A DNA stretch of 64,000 nt from Bacteroides stercoris ATCC 43183 (GCF_025147325.1 NZ_CP102262.1:2480001-2544000); one strand, 5' to 3'; shown: positions 35,187-44,891, counted from the first letter of the stretch. Program-made: numbers and translations. The notes: generated by a model not told the origin, from the sequence alone.

Positions 35187-35660
35187 TACCCGTGTAACAA
35201 GTACGGGATGTTACTAGACATTGATTAAACATTCTCCTTATGGAGTTTATATATGATTGCCTCGTAGTAGCTCGTACCTATTACGGGGCTTTCTATTTAA
35301 AGCCAGTATACAATCGGTCATGACGCTGTGTGTGCACCTCTGACCGATGAAGGAACCTTGTAGAGGGCTGTGAAAACGGGGCGGGAAACCGCAGGAAGTA
35401 CGATGCAAGGAAGCACTTAGAGGATGCTTGTACGGGTGTCACCCCACCTAAAACCTCGAAGCGGATGCAGGTTGATGTCATTCGCCCCTTGAAAGGCTCG
35501 GTCGTTATACGGGAGTTTGGAACCATTCAAGAGGAAAGTCCGTTGGCCGTTTGGCTCAATACGTCCAGGTGAAATCGGACTGCCAAATCGCCTAAAGGAC
35601 ACTCTATACCCACGTGGCTGGTGTTGCCGAGAATTTGGGTTGAGTGTATAACCAATAAGC
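35187..35660 (+). ncRNA. Candidate large structured noncoding RNA
   Basis: About 470 bases with no credible ORF but dense GC-rich complementarity. Examples are CCCGT/ACGGG (35190s-35210s), CGGTCA/TGACCG (about 35315-35346), and a closing-type stem ACACTC/GAGTGT (35600s to 35640s) with an inner CCCA/TGGG. It contains GAGGAAAGTCCG, which resembles the conserved 5' strand of RNase P RNA, but the other universal RNase P elements are missing. Its place between integrase and terminase fits large phage RNAs such as those of the GOLLD/ROOL kind. I cannot assign it to a family. Edges are approximate. Confidence 0.55.
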
Positions 35661-35709
35661 CATGATTAAGAACATTAAAATATGCGCTATGATTGCAATA
35701 TATTTTTAT

Positions 35710-35742
35710 TATCTTTGCAAAAGCATGTCAAGTGGCATGCTT
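35710..35742 (+). promoter_or_regulatory. Terminase promoter and leader hairpin
   Basis: A -7 box TATCTTTG (35710-35717) is followed by a 7-bp hairpin, AAGCATG / CATGCTT (35721-35727, 35736-35742), with loop TCAAGTGG. The same kind of hairpin with a similar loop occurs in two other leaders of this element (38261-38278 and 48950-48967). Confidence 0.65.
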
Positions 35743-35761
35743 CCCATACTAACGAAAAGAC

Positions 35762-36310
35762 ATGAAAGGACTTACAATCAAACAAGAGAATTTTTGCAAC
35801 TACTACATCGAAAGTGGCAATGCTTCTGATGCTTATCGTCGTGCCTATTCGTCCAAGAAGATGAAAGACAAACAAGTGTGGGAAGAATCTTGCAAGTTGT
35901 TGTCCAACCCAAAGGTAGCCCAAAGGGTCAAAGAGTTGCAGGAGGAACAAAAAAACAAATCGGATATAACTAAAGAACGCATTCTACAAGAATTGTCCGG
36001 TATAGCTTTCTCATCCATTGCCAGCATGCACAACACATGGATAGAGCGTAAAGAATTTGATGAACTCTCTGACAAAGAGAAATCAGCAATAAAAAGTATA
36101 TCTACCAAGATATTGAAAAAAAATATCGGAACAAGTGATGCTCCGGAAATTGTAGATGTTGAATATGTGAAGATAGAACTTTATGATAAGATAAAGGCTA
36201 TTGAGCGTATATGTAAAATGCTTGGGTTTGATGAGCCTACCGAAATAGAGATGAATACCAGCAAACCCATAAGTGTCGAGGAAGCAAAGAAACTGATAGA
36301 AAGGCTATGA
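35762..36310 (+). CDS. terS: Terminase small subunit
   Basis: 182 residues. The N-terminus GLTIKQENFCNYYIESGNAS with DAYRRAY and later KVAQRVKELQEE are the Terminase_2 family helix-turn-helix pattern. It recognises the packaging site and recruits the large subunit. It overlaps terL by 4 bases (ATGA), so the two are translationally coupled. Confidence 0.92.
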   Translation: MKGLTIKQENFCNYYIESGNASDAYRRAYSSKKMKDKQVWEESCKLLSNPKVAQRVKELQEEQKNKSDITKERILQELSGIAFSSIASMHNTWIERKEFDELSDKEKSAIKSISTKILKKNIGTSDAPEIVDVEYVKIELYDKIKAIERICKMLGFDEPTEIEMNTSKPISVEEAKKLIERL

Positions 36311-38187
36311 TGGACGGTGTACGGTATCTACAAGCATTTTGTATGTCGGGCGTTCTCAATTACACAAAATTTTTCTTTAAAAGTAAAACAGGGCGCAAAT
36401 TTGTGGTGAGCAGACACCATGAACGCATATGTAATGCGTTGGATGATGTTATTTCCGGAAAAATTCAAAAACTGATAATCAATATTGCACCACGATATGG
36501 AAAGACCGAATTAGCCGTAAAGAACTTTATATCATACGGATTGGCACTCAACCCTTCCTCAAAGTTTGTCCATCTCTCATATTCTGACGATTTGGCTCAC
36601 GATAATTCAGAAGAGATTAGAGACATAGTTAAATCAGAAGAGTATCAACAGCTGTTCCCGTATGTCCAGATAAAGAGAGGCACAGACAGCAAAAAGAAGT
36701 GGAGTACCACTGCTGGCGGTGGTGTATATGCGGTATCAACAGGTGGACAGATAACGGGATTTGGCGCTGGAGAGGTGGACGATATAGATGATAAAGAAAC
36801 AGAAAAAGAAATAGATAGCATATTAAAGGGGGCAAGGTTTTCCGGCGCCATTGTCATAGACGACCCTATTAAGCCGGAGGACGCTTTGTCTGACGTGAAA
36901 AGGGAAAAGGTTAACCAACGCTTTGAAACTACTATCCGTAACCGAGTGAACAGCCGAAACACCCCGATTGTAATAATCATGCAGCGCCTGCATGAGAATG
37001 ATTTGTGCGGCTATCTTATGAAAACAGAGCCAGGGCAATGGACTGTTCTTTCATTGCCGGTCATAGAAAAAGAAGCGGACGGGAAAGAATTTCCTTTGTG
37101 GGAATTTAAACACACATTGGATGAATTGCATAATCTCAATAGAATAAATCCATTCGTCTTTGAAACACAATATATGCAGAACCCTACACCTATAGAAGGT
37201 CTCATGTACGGTACATTCAAGACTTATAGGGAAATACCATATACCAACCGTGCCATTCGGAAAAATTATACCGATACCGCAGATACGGGCAGTGACAGAT
37301 TATGTTCCATAGATTATGTGGATACAGAAATAGGCAACTTTATTTTAAGCATACTATATACGGACGCTCCTATGGAGGTTACGGAACCGCAAGTTGCAGC
37401 TTTGCTTGCCAAAGATAGAGTAACCATAGCTAACATTGAAAGCAATAACGGTGGACGTGGTTTTGCCCGAAACGTAGAGCGGCAATCACGGATAATGGGC
37501 AATAATGAAACAGAAATAAAATGGTTTCATCAGTCGGGGAATAAGGAAGTTCGAATATTTACCCGCTCCGCTGAGGTTATGAATCTTACATATATGCCGG
37601 AAGGTTGGGAAGTGCTCTTTCCTGAATTTTATGCAGAGATAAAATCTTTTAGGAAGTTCGGAAAAAACGCACATGATGATGGGGCAGATGCTCTTACCGG
37701 AACCGTAGAAAAACGCGGAGATTTTGAATATGACAGCTATGAGGCGGCGACAGTCGCATTTTCCGGCATTCCAATTGTAGAAATACATCCACTGCTTAAT
37801 GGGCGTTTTCTGTATGCGAAAGCGTATGTTGTACATGATACAATATATGTGGACGATGCGTATATAGGAGAATTGATTCCCATCAAAGAAATCGCCGCGC
37901 TGGTCGCTGGTGCCGATGTAAACATTGAGACTTCGCAGGCGATGCTTCATTATATACGCGATTATAGGGCTGAAATAGGTGATGTGTGGGCAAGGCAAGA
38001 AAATACAGGGAAACTTTCTTATATTGAAGCATTTAAGGGGCTAATTCGAGATTTTAAATTCAAGAGAGATAATAAAATGTCCTTATTTATGCGTAATCTA
38101 ATGGACTATGACGGCAAAGATGTCTATGAAGCAATGTATGTATTGTGCTGTATAGCGGATAGAGTAAAAAGAAAATCAAAAAAATAA
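36307..38187 (+). CDS. terL: Terminase large subunit
   Basis: 626 residues, full length. The ATPase domain has Walker A in NIAPRYGKTELAVK (about 60) and Walker B in GAIVIDDP (about 180). The nuclease domain has acidic residues in LCSIDYVDTE, NIESNNGGRG and AHDDGADALTG. It powers DNA packaging into preformed heads and cuts the concatemer. The gene lies upstream of the portal promoter. Confidence 0.95.
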   Translation: MMDGVRYLQAFCMSGVLNYTKFFFKSKTGRKFVVSRHHERICNALDDVISGKIQKLIINIAPRYGKTELAVKNFISYGLALNPSSKFVHLSYSDDLAHDNSEEIRDIVKSEEYQQLFPYVQIKRGTDSKKKWSTTAGGGVYAVSTGGQITGFGAGEVDDIDDKETEKEIDSILKGARFSGAIVIDDPIKPEDALSDVKREKVNQRFETTIRNRVNSRNTPIVIIMQRLHENDLCGYLMKTEPGQWTVLSLPVIEKEADGKEFPLWEFKHTLDELHNLNRINPFVFETQYMQNPTPIEGLMYGTFKTYREIPYTNRAIRKNYTDTADTGSDRLCSIDYVDTEIGNFILSILYTDAPMEVTEPQVAALLAKDRVTIANIESNNGGRGFARNVERQSRIMGNNETEIKWFHQSGNKEVRIFTRSAEVMNLTYMPEGWEVLFPEFYAEIKSFRKFGKNAHDDGADALTGTVEKRGDFEYDSYEAATVAFSGIPIVEIHPLLNGRFLYAKAYVVHDTIYVDDAYIGELIPIKEIAALVAGADVNIETSQAMLHYIRDYRAEIGDVWARQENTGKLSYIEAFKGLIRDFKFKRDNKMSLFMRNLMDYDGKDVYEAMYVLCCIADRVKRKSKK

Positions 38188-38208
38188 TCATAAAAATGCT
38201 GTTTGTTA

Positions 38209-38278
38209 TTTGGAATTAGTCTAAATAATATATATATTTGCACACGTAGGGTCACTACAAGCGTGTGAAGTTGCACGC
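38209..38278 (+). promoter_or_regulatory. Head-operon promoter with dyad and leader hairpin
   Basis: A -33 box TTTG (38209-38212), 20-base spacer and -7 box TATATTTG (38233-38240) form a near-ideal Bacteroides promoter. The dyad TTTGGA-N5-TCTAAA (38209-38225) covers its upstream half. The leader begins with a hairpin GCGTG / CACGC (38261-38265, 38274-38278) with loop TGAAGTTG. A 19-residue uORF (38310-38369) overlaps the portal start. Two other promoters in the element share the dyad. Confidence 0.75.
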
Positions 38279-38352
38279 AACCGTATTAATGGACTAAAAC
38301 ACTAAATATATGGGAGTGGCCGCATTTATTTGCTGTCACTCCTGCTTTGTAT

Positions 38353-39717
38353 ATGGGCATATTTACTAAATTTTGGAAGCCAGAGAATAAAAAGTCTATT
38401 CCGATGTATGATAATGTAAATCGGGTAGAAAGAGATGCAGCAGGAAACTACTGGTTTTTGTCCGATTTGTTTGGAAGGCGTTCCAAATGGAAAGTATATT
38501 ATGACATGACTGACAATTTGGATAAAGCCGGAGCGCTTGTTTCCTGTACGCCTTTCTTCACTGTAGTTGATAAAATCGGTTCTATGATGTCCCGTGGTAT
38601 TCCTTATGTGGTAGATAAGGATGGAAATGAAAAAAGGACATTTGCCGATATACGTAATATACTCAACGCTCCCAATCCGCTGCAAACATTCTCTTCATTT
38701 GTAAAGCAAATTGAAATATGTCTTAAGGTATTCGGCTATTGTCCAATTGTTCTTGTTAGAGCGACAAAAACAAGCACTCCTAAGGCAATGTGGATAATTC
38801 CACCTGAGATTTTCCATATGGAAGGAACCGGTAAGGTGTTTCGCCAATACGAACTGAAAAATATTATATCAAGTGTATATATAGACTGTAACGGAACTCG
38901 ATTAGAGTTGGAGGACTATGAATATCTTGTAATATATGACAGCAATATAGTAATAAATAGCGGTGCGACTGCTGATGTCAAATTTGAGTCCGTTTCAGAT
39001 AGCCTTTCCCAGCCTATATCAAACTGGGTAGCTTCTATGTCTGCAAGCCATACATTGCTTGTAAATGGTGGTCCTAAAGGCGTGCTCTATAATGATTATA
39101 CTGACCAGATGGGAAATGTTGCCCTTTCCTCGGAAGATGAAAAGGATATAAAGGACAGATTTAAACGTGATTATGGCTTAGTAAACAAGGAATATCCCAT
39201 TTTGGTGACACGTTACAAATTAGGATGGCTTCCTCTTGATTTTAATGCTGATGAATTAAAACTTCATGAAGAGGATAAGAGGTGTACAGATAAGATTGCC
39301 AATGCAATGGGCATAAATGCCAATCTTTTTACGGATGCCAAATACGACAACCTTGAAAGTGCCGGGAAAAAGGCTTATCAGGACGTAATCATTCCAGATA
39401 GCCGAAAGATAGCAGAATGTCTTTCAAAAGCCATATGTCCGGAAGGTGTTTTTATTAAGATTGATTTTACAGATGTTGAATGCCTTCAAACCAATAAGGA
39501 GACAGAAGCCAATACATTGGTTAAAGTTGCTGATGCCTTACAGAGATTGATAGATAAGTCTTTGATAACACATGATGAGGCACGTATAGAAGTTGCAAGA
39601 TACATAGATATTGACCCGGATAATCCAAAAGGAGATTTTGATAGCAATGCAGCAAGCAGTGCATCTGTTGAAAATAACGTCAATAACAGTAAGGAAAATG
39701 GAAACAATGACAAATAA
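38353..39717 (+). CDS. HK97-family portal protein
   Basis: 454 residues from the ATG at 38353 (the frame opens at a TTG at 38347). The fold pattern of HK97 portals is visible: an N-terminal arm with DLFGRRSKWKVYYDM, a central DEKDIKDRFKRDYG, and VTRYKLGWLPLDFNADELKL. It forms the dodecameric DNA entry vertex. The last codons overlap the protease start by 11 bases. Confidence 0.9.
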   Translation: MGIFTKFWKPENKKSIPMYDNVNRVERDAAGNYWFLSDLFGRRSKWKVYYDMTDNLDKAGALVSCTPFFTVVDKIGSMMSRGIPYVVDKDGNEKRTFADIRNILNAPNPLQTFSSFVKQIEICLKVFGYCPIVLVRATKTSTPKAMWIIPPEIFHMEGTGKVFRQYELKNIISSVYIDCNGTRLELEDYEYLVIYDSNIVINSGATADVKFESVSDSLSQPISNWVASMSASHTLLVNGGPKGVLYNDYTDQMGNVALSSEDEKDIKDRFKRDYGLVNKEYPILVTRYKLGWLPLDFNADELKLHEEDKRCTDKIANAMGINANLFTDAKYDNLESAGKKAYQDVIIPDSRKIAECLSKAICPEGVFIKIDFTDVECLQTNKETEANTLVKVADALQRLIDKSLITHDEARIEVARYIDIDPDNPKGDFDSNAASSASVENNVNNSKENGNNDK

Positions 39718-40456
39718 ATACAAAGATAAGATGGGGATGCAGTATAAATTGTTCTCCATAAACTCAAAGGATGTCCAATACAGCCCCGAAAGCCGGACTA
39801 TCAGCGGATACGCTGCTGTATTCGGAAACGTGGATAAGGCTCATGATATTCTATTGAAAGGTTGCTTTTCAAAAAGTATCAATGAAAGAGGGCCGCAAAG
39901 CCAGGCAAATGACAAAATTATACTCCTTTGGATGCACGACATGTCAGAGCCTTTGGGATTTATTACAGAATTGAAAGAAGATGATAGAGGGCTTTATTTT
40001 GAGGCGCGCATAGATGAGATTGAACTTGGAGATAGGGCCATAAAACAACTTGAGTCAGGCACGCTTAATCAATTCTCTATTGGCTATGAATATGTATGGG
40101 AGAATTGCGAATGGGATTACGAAAAACAAGCTCTGATTGTTAGAGAGGTTAAGCTGTATGAAATATCGGTAGTATCAATTGGCTGTAATGGAGAAACTGA
40201 GTATTTGGGGTTGAAGTCAATTGAAGACTACGAAAACGCTTATAAGGATTTAAGCGGTGAAATTTCCTTGTTATGTAAAAATATGAGTACAACCAAGCAA
40301 CAGCGTTTGCAAAAAATTATAGCCAAAGCAATGTCACTTGCATCTTTTAGGCCGGACGGTGTTATACCTGCTCCACCCAAAGGGATGGAAGCCGGCAGTA
40401 ATGGCAAAACGGAAGAAAAATCATTATGTAATTTATTAAAACTAAAATCGGTATGA
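39707..40456 (+). CDS. HK97-type prohead protease
   Basis: About 249 residues from the ATG at 39707; an upstream in-frame ATG at 39611 lies deep in the portal gene and is unlikely. RTISGYAAVFGNVDKAHDIL and a catalytic His region, LLWMHDMSEPLGFI, with LNQFSIGYEY mark the prohead serine protease (Peptidase U35-like). It cleaves the scaffold part of the capsid protein. The residues after about 215 form a linker rather than scaffold. The stop overlaps the capsid ATG by 4 bases. Confidence 0.9.
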   Translation: MTNKYKDKMGMQYKLFSINSKDVQYSPESRTISGYAAVFGNVDKAHDILLKGCFSKSINERGPQSQANDKIILLWMHDMSEPLGFITELKEDDRGLYFEARIDEIELGDRAIKQLESGTLNQFSIGYEYVWENCEWDYEKQALIVREVKLYEISVVSIGCNGETEYLGLKSIEDYENAYKDLSGEISLLCKNMSTTKQQRLQKIIAKAMSLASFRPDGVIPAPPKGMEAGSNGKTEEKSLCNLLKLKSV

Positions 40457-41790
40457 AATTAGGATTTTTAGAACTTATGGACACATCCGGCTTGTCCGAA
40501 GAAAACAAGAAGTTTTTTGAATCTTTGGACGAAAAAATGGGAGAAGCCTTTGAAAAACAAGTGAAAGGCTATCTTGCGGATGAAGTGAAATTGGAAGATT
40601 TGCGTAAATCCATAAAGGATGCCGCTGATTCCATAAATGACATCAAGGAAAAGGATTTTGCCGGCATTGACAAAAAGACTTTTGAGGAGAAGGTTAATGA
40701 ATTGGAGAATGCCATTTTACGTGTAAAGGCTTCTACCGAAGTAGGTAAAAACGGGGAGGTAAAGATTAAATCTGTTTATGAGCAGCTACACGAACAGCTC
40801 AAGGAGTATATTGCTGCGGACAAGAAGGGCGTTATGTCTCTTGATTTGAAATCGGCTTGTCAGTCGGCTCCCGGCAATAAGTTGGGATTAAATCTTGTGC
40901 TGGAAAAGAAAGACGCTGCAACTATTACTTCCGGGTCCCTTGCTCCGCATTACGGACTTGAGGTTGACCCAAATTTATCAGTCAATCCGAGAGCGCAAAC
41001 CGTCATTAGAAAATATGCAAATGTATCAAGCACAAATAATAGGGCTTTGGTTTATGCGGAATATACAAGCAAGGACGGAGATGCTGCATGGGTTCCTGAA
41101 GGTGGGCTAAAGCCTTTGATGGATGCGACATTGACAGAAAAAACAATAACCGCTGCCAAAGTGGCTATTGCTGCTAAATTTACAGAGGAAACGCTGTCGG
41201 ATTTTCCCAGCTTCGTCAATGAAGTTGAAACGGAAATGGTAAATAAACTTGGAATCAAAGAAGAGCAGGGAATTTTGTCAGGCAATGGCTCTGGTGGAGA
41301 AATAAAAGGCGTTGCATCGGATATGCCGGCATTCTCTCTCTCTACTTTCTATGTTGAGAAGCCAAATATGTTTGATGCTCTTGTGGCTGGATATTCGCAA
41401 ATTGTATCCACCAGCGAAATGGCTTATCGTCCGAACCTTGTACTGATGAACCCATTGGATTACGCGTCCATGCAGTTGGCTAAGGATGCTAACGGTCAAT
41501 ATCTCCGCCCATTCCGATATGGAGATGAATTGATTCAGGGATTGCGTGTAGAAACGACCACAGCAGTAAAACAAGGAGATTTCATCATGGGTGATTTCTC
41601 ATACTTGAACATTCGTGACTTGTGGGAATTGTCTATTACCTTAGGATGGGAGAATGACGATTTCCGCAAGAATATCGTGACTGTAATCGCAGAGAAGAGG
41701 CTGATGTGTTATATCAAGTCGCAATATAAGACCGCATTTGTAAAGGACACATTCTCTACTGTAATAGAAGGTATCACTCAAGAAGCATAA
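40453..41790 (+). CDS. HK97-family major capsid protein
   Basis: 445 residues. Residues about 1-120 are helical and charged, the expected delta/scaffold domain removed by the protease. From about 170 the HK97 core appears: ALVYAEYTSKDGDAAWVPEGG, then ITAAKVAIAAKFTEETLSDFP (E-loop/spine side), and VLMNPLDYASMQLAKDANGQYL with YIKSQYKTAFVKDTF near the end. It builds the icosahedral head. The gene is followed by small connector genes. Confidence 0.93.
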   Translation: MKLGFLELMDTSGLSEENKKFFESLDEKMGEAFEKQVKGYLADEVKLEDLRKSIKDAADSINDIKEKDFAGIDKKTFEEKVNELENAILRVKASTEVGKNGEVKIKSVYEQLHEQLKEYIAADKKGVMSLDLKSACQSAPGNKLGLNLVLEKKDAATITSGSLAPHYGLEVDPNLSVNPRAQTVIRKYANVSSTNNRALVYAEYTSKDGDAAWVPEGGLKPLMDATLTEKTITAAKVAIAAKFTEETLSDFPSFVNEVETEMVNKLGIKEEQGILSGNGSGGEIKGVASDMPAFSLSTFYVEKPNMFDALVAGYSQIVSTSEMAYRPNLVLMNPLDYASMQLAKDANGQYLRPFRYGDELIQGLRVETTTAVKQGDFIMGDFSYLNIRDLWELSITLGWENDDFRKNIVTVIAEKRLMCYIKSQYKTAFVKDTFSTVIEGITQEA

Positions 41791-41801
41791 GGAGAATAAT
41801 T

Positions 41802-42032
41802 ATGGGAAAAGAATATAGAATAAACCTGACTAAGCGTTATAACGTAACATTTGTCAAGGATGGTGTGAAGTATAAAACAGGCGATGAAGTTTCAGTCGGA
41901 ATGGCTCTTGCGAGCAAGTTTTATGCCGAGGGTAAAATTGAAGCGACAAACGAACTGATTAATGATGCCAGAGCGTTGGGTTGCGAGGAGTTGTTCACTA
42001 AACGTAAATCTGCGAAAAAAGATACGGTATGA
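41802..42032 (+). CDS. Small head-module protein, unknown
   Basis: 76 residues. MGKEYRINLTKRYNVTFVKDGVKYKTGDEVSVGMALASKF suggests a small beta-barrel or head-stabilising protein, and the C-terminus is Lys-rich. It follows the capsid gene by 11 bases and overlaps the next gene by 4 bases, so it belongs to the head-assembly operon. No family is recognised. Confidence 0.75.
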   Translation: MGKEYRINLTKRYNVTFVKDGVKYKTGDEVSVGMALASKFYAEGKIEATNELINDARALGCEELFTKRKSAKKDTV

Positions 42033-42523
42033 TAATTGACTACGAATCTTTCACCGGGTTGCTGAGTGTCGGGATAAATCCTGACACTGGCGCTCCCTCT
42101 ATAACAAGAGATGCGGAGTTGGGCAAAATAGAATCATATATTTCCGTATATGAACAGGAATATTTGATTCGTATACTTGGTGAGGATATGTGTAAGGCTT
42201 TTACCGATTATCTTAACTCAAAAGAAGATAGCGTTGATGATAAATGGGATAGGCTGCTTGCTATTTTATCAGAAAAATACAGCCCTATTGCTTGCTATAT
42301 ATTTTTCAAGTATATAGCGGACGGTAATTACAGCGTAACAAATGTTGGAACAGTAACCTCTGCCAATGGAGATGCTGTTTCTCCACAAGTTTTGCAAATT
42401 AGGGCATGGAATGATATGGTAAATATGAACAAGCGTGTTTATAAACTTTTGCAAGGAAAGGAATATGCTGGTGTATGTTTCAATCCATGTATGTTGCGTA
42501 AAATAAACTGTATGGGAATATGA
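42029..42523 (+). CDS. Probable head-tail connector (adaptor) protein
   Basis: 164 residues, mainly helical. The position directly after the capsid module and before a 173-residue partner is where adaptor proteins (gp6-like) lie in HK97-type phages. LSEKYSPIACYIFFKYIADG and the aromatic-rich KLLQGKEYAGV are visible. The role is inferred from position and size; I do not recognise a specific motif. Confidence 0.65.
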   Translation: MIIDYESFTGLLSVGINPDTGAPSITRDAELGKIESYISVYEQEYLIRILGEDMCKAFTDYLNSKEDSVDDKWDRLLAILSEKYSPIACYIFFKYIADGNYSVTNVGTVTSANGDAVSPQVLQIRAWNDMVNMNKRVYKLLQGKEYAGVCFNPCMLRKINCMGI

Positions 42524-43041
42524 AGCCGGTAAATGATATATTTGCGGACATTGTAAAAAAGGTATCGAAAAGATACGGAAGCAATGTGTCGTTTTTATTC
42601 GGAGACTGGGCCTACATAAGCAATCAATTAACTTTATGGGGTAAAAGTCCCAAGACAAGTAAATTGAAGTTTCCTATAATATGTCTTTATTCTCCGTTCA
42701 CGGAAGATAGAAGTTCTGCCGAGACTGAGGTTAGCCTGGAGTTTATTATTATGGTAAACACTTTGAAAAGGTATTCGAATGAAGACCGGCAAAAGACTTC
42801 CTTTGAGCAGGTATTGCGACCTATATACAATATTTTCTTGGATGAAATCAAGAAAGACATAAACATTGTCCGTAGTTACAATGATGTGGTTCCACATTCC
42901 TACATTGAAAACTACAGATATGGCAGGGTTGGGGTAATAGGAGAAGACGGGAAACCATTCAGTGATTTTATTGATGCTATCGAGATGAAAAATGTAAATT
43001 TAACCATTAAAGAAGTAAAATGTTATGGCAACAGATTATAG
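42520..43041 (+). CDS. Probable head-closure/neck protein
   Basis: 173 residues. It overlaps the upstream gene by 4 bases and runs 17 bases into the next. LKFPIICLYSPFTEDRSSAETEVSLEFIIMVN resembles neck or tail-terminator proteins of siphoviruses with a beta-rich core. The exact role cannot be told from sequence. Confidence 0.6.
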   Translation: MKPVNDIFADIVKKVSKRYGSNVSFLFGDWAYISNQLTLWGKSPKTSKLKFPIICLYSPFTEDRSSAETEVSLEFIIMVNTLKRYSNEDRQKTSFEQVLRPIYNIFLDEIKKDINIVRSYNDVVPHSYIENYRYGRVGVIGEDGKPFSDFIDAIEMKNVNLTIKEVKCYGNRL

Positions 43042-43861
43042 AAAGTGTCCGGGCGTTGCAACTTTTAATACGGGTAGCTCCGTGTGTGTGCTTGACCCCG
43101 GTAAAATAAAAGCTATCATACTGACTATTCACGGTCATAAGATACCTACAGAGAAAACAGCGGAAGCCTTTGAAAAGGCTTGCCATGCAGACCGTCCGGG
43201 AAGAATATTCCCTATCAAAACGATTGTGGAATATGCACCTTCCGGTGGAGAGGCGCAAACTTCCGCTACGGGATACGGCCCTGCTAAAATCACAAGCTAT
43301 TCAGCTAAAAATGATGTATGGACTTTGCAGGACTACGATGCCAGCTTGAAAGCAAACATCATGGTGGCAAAGAATGTGGCATTTGATGCTTATTTTGTAG
43401 ATGAGAACAACGTCATTTACGGAATGAATGACGGTACGAAAGATTTGGCGGGCATTCCACTGTCCGGCGTTTATCCGGGCGGTCAGGACTGGGATTCTTC
43501 TGGCACAGAAGCCAACTTGACTATCGCAACCATGTTCAAGGATTACGAAAAGTATATTAAGAACGCGGATGTGAGAGCTTATGATTTTGATGTCGTTGAC
43601 GCATTGAAAGGATTGGTATATGTTGATTTGGTATCAACAGAATCAAACAAGTATAAATTGATTGAGCACTTCGGAAATTTGGATATTACGGAGTATTACG
43701 GTGAATTACTGGCAAAGAATGCAGAAAAAGTGTTGGACGGGGCGACAAGTGCTTCTTATGCTAACGGGGTCATTACTACCGTTGGCGAGGACTCCGTTAC
43801 CCTTGCATCTCCCTCTGTATTGCAAGAAGCTGGAATTACGGGTATTGAGGCTTGGACATGA
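43025..43861 (+). CDS. Structural protein, possible tail-tube or tube-initiator protein
   Basis: 278 residues. It starts MATDYRKCPGVATFNTGSSV and has a beta-rich appearance with repeated Gly/Asn turns. It is followed by a 64-residue ATGA-coupled gene, an order seen where the major tail-tube protein precedes tail chaperones. No tape-measure follows, so if it is a tail-tube protein it is the last remnant of a tail module; it could instead be a head-decoration or connector protein. Low certainty. Confidence 0.5.
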   Translation: MATDYRKCPGVATFNTGSSVCVLDPGKIKAIILTIHGHKIPTEKTAEAFEKACHADRPGRIFPIKTIVEYAPSGGEAQTSATGYGPAKITSYSAKNDVWTLQDYDASLKANIMVAKNVAFDAYFVDENNVIYGMNDGTKDLAGIPLSGVYPGGQDWDSSGTEANLTIATMFKDYEKYIKNADVRAYDFDVVDALKGLVYVDLVSTESNKYKLIEHFGNLDITEYYGELLAKNAEKVLDGATSASYANGVITTVGEDSVTLASPSVLQEAGITGIEAWT

Positions 43862-44052
43862 TAGTAGAAGGTGTAACATTCAATGAGGAGAGGGTGAGAA
43901 ATATGAAGAAGAGAGACTTCATAAACACACATAAGAATGTGTTTTTTCTTGACCGACCGCCCGAAGAAAGGGAGAAAACCCTTTCGTCCATCTACGATGA
44001 TATAGCATCTTCCGGTGCGGCAAGACAGAAAAAAGATGATTGTATATTATGA
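43858..44052 (+). CDS. Small coupled protein of the head/tail module
   Basis: 64 residues from the ATG at 43858, overlapping the preceding stop by 4 bases. MIVEGVTFNEERVRNMKKRDFINTHK with DRPPEEREKTLSSIYDDI is compact, charged and helical, like small tail-assembly factors. No family is certain. A GC-rich hairpin (about 44070-44090) separates it from the next gene. Confidence 0.65.
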   Translation: MIVEGVTFNEERVRNMKKRDFINTHKNVFFLDRPPEEREKTLSSIYDDIASSGAARQKKDDCIL

Positions 44053-44104
44053 TGGTGGTATCGTTTAATTGGGGGCGTTCATTCGCCCCTAAATTGTCTT
44101 GACT

Positions 44105-44629
44105 ATGGCTAACATTATTGAAGCAGAAGAAAATTTCAGACGGTTTGCTACCGGATTTGAACCGATGATACGGGATATTATGGTAAAAAACAGAGAAGAA
44201 GTTTCCCAATATATTGTAGAACAACTATGGTCAGGTATTAACGGAAATGACAAACCGTTACGCCCTACTTACTTTAATGACCCGTATTTCAATACCAAAG
44301 AAGCGGGGTATTGGTATAAGAACGCCAAAGGCTATGCTGCTTTCAAGCAAAGGGTAGCCCCGCTTATGTATTCTTCGCTGATAAACGCTCCTGTAAGTTC
44401 AAAAGGGACGCCAAACCTGATAATTACGGGTGAATTTCACGATTCTATTACAGCCGTACCGATAGATAAGGGGCTAAGGATTGAAAGTGTGGGGATAAGC
44501 TTTAGCGGTGATATAGAAAAGAAATACGGACAGGCGATTTACAAGGTCGGTTCTTATGCGAGAAAGGCATTCATGGAAAGGCATATAAAGCAAGGCATTG
44601 CGGATTATTTTAGAAAATTCGGTTTATAA
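44105..44629 (+). CDS. HK97 gp10-like morphogenesis protein
   Basis: 174 residues from the ATG at 44105. Helical start, then RPTYFNDPYFNTKEAGYWYKN, and the beta-rich PNLIITGEFHDSITAVPIDKGLRIESVGISFSGDIEKKYG, which is typical of gp10/tail-completion proteins that reorganise head-tail joining. The stop overlaps the next ATG. It is near the end of the structural operon; beyond it the tail genes expected in a full phage are absent. Confidence 0.65.
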   Translation: MANIIEAEENFRRFATGFEPMIRDIMVKNREEVSQYIVEQLWSGINGNDKPLRPTYFNDPYFNTKEAGYWYKNAKGYAAFKQRVAPLMYSSLINAPVSSKGTPNLIITGEFHDSITAVPIDKGLRIESVGISFSGDIEKKYGQAIYKVGSYARKAFMERHIKQGIADYFRKFGL

Positions 44630-44811
44630 TGGGATGTGCGTGTGAAAACAAAAAGAGAATGGCAGATATAGCTAAGATGCGTTCGCTTGCAAGAAAAGCC
44701 GCAAAGATGGAGGGGAAAGTATATATCCTTTATGAGAAAGACGGGGTTTTCAATTTTTGCCCAAGAGGCGAAATGTTCAACGGGAAACTGATTGAATATG
44801 TTTGGTTCTGA
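44629..44811 (+). CDS. Small phage-element protein, unknown
   Basis: 60 residues, Cys-rich start MGCACENKKRMADIAKMRSLARKAAKMEGKVY, then YEKDGVFNFCPRG. The ATG overlaps the previous stop, so it is part of the same operon. It ends 80 bases before the transcription terminator. Function unknown. Confidence 0.6.
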   Translation: MGCACENKKRMADIAKMRSLARKAAKMEGKVYILYEKDGVFNFCPRGEMFNGKLIEYVWF

Positions 44812-44891
44812 TATTAAAAAAAGAACACTGTTTTTTGTATAACCCCCGTAATTTTTCTGCCTTTAAATTGAAAAATATTAAAAACAGAACA

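Noticed and set aside
35510..35560. RNase P RNA, from the GAGGAAAGTCCG string
   Set aside because: Only one short conserved string is present. The other universally conserved RNase P RNA segments are absent and the surrounding helices do not fit.
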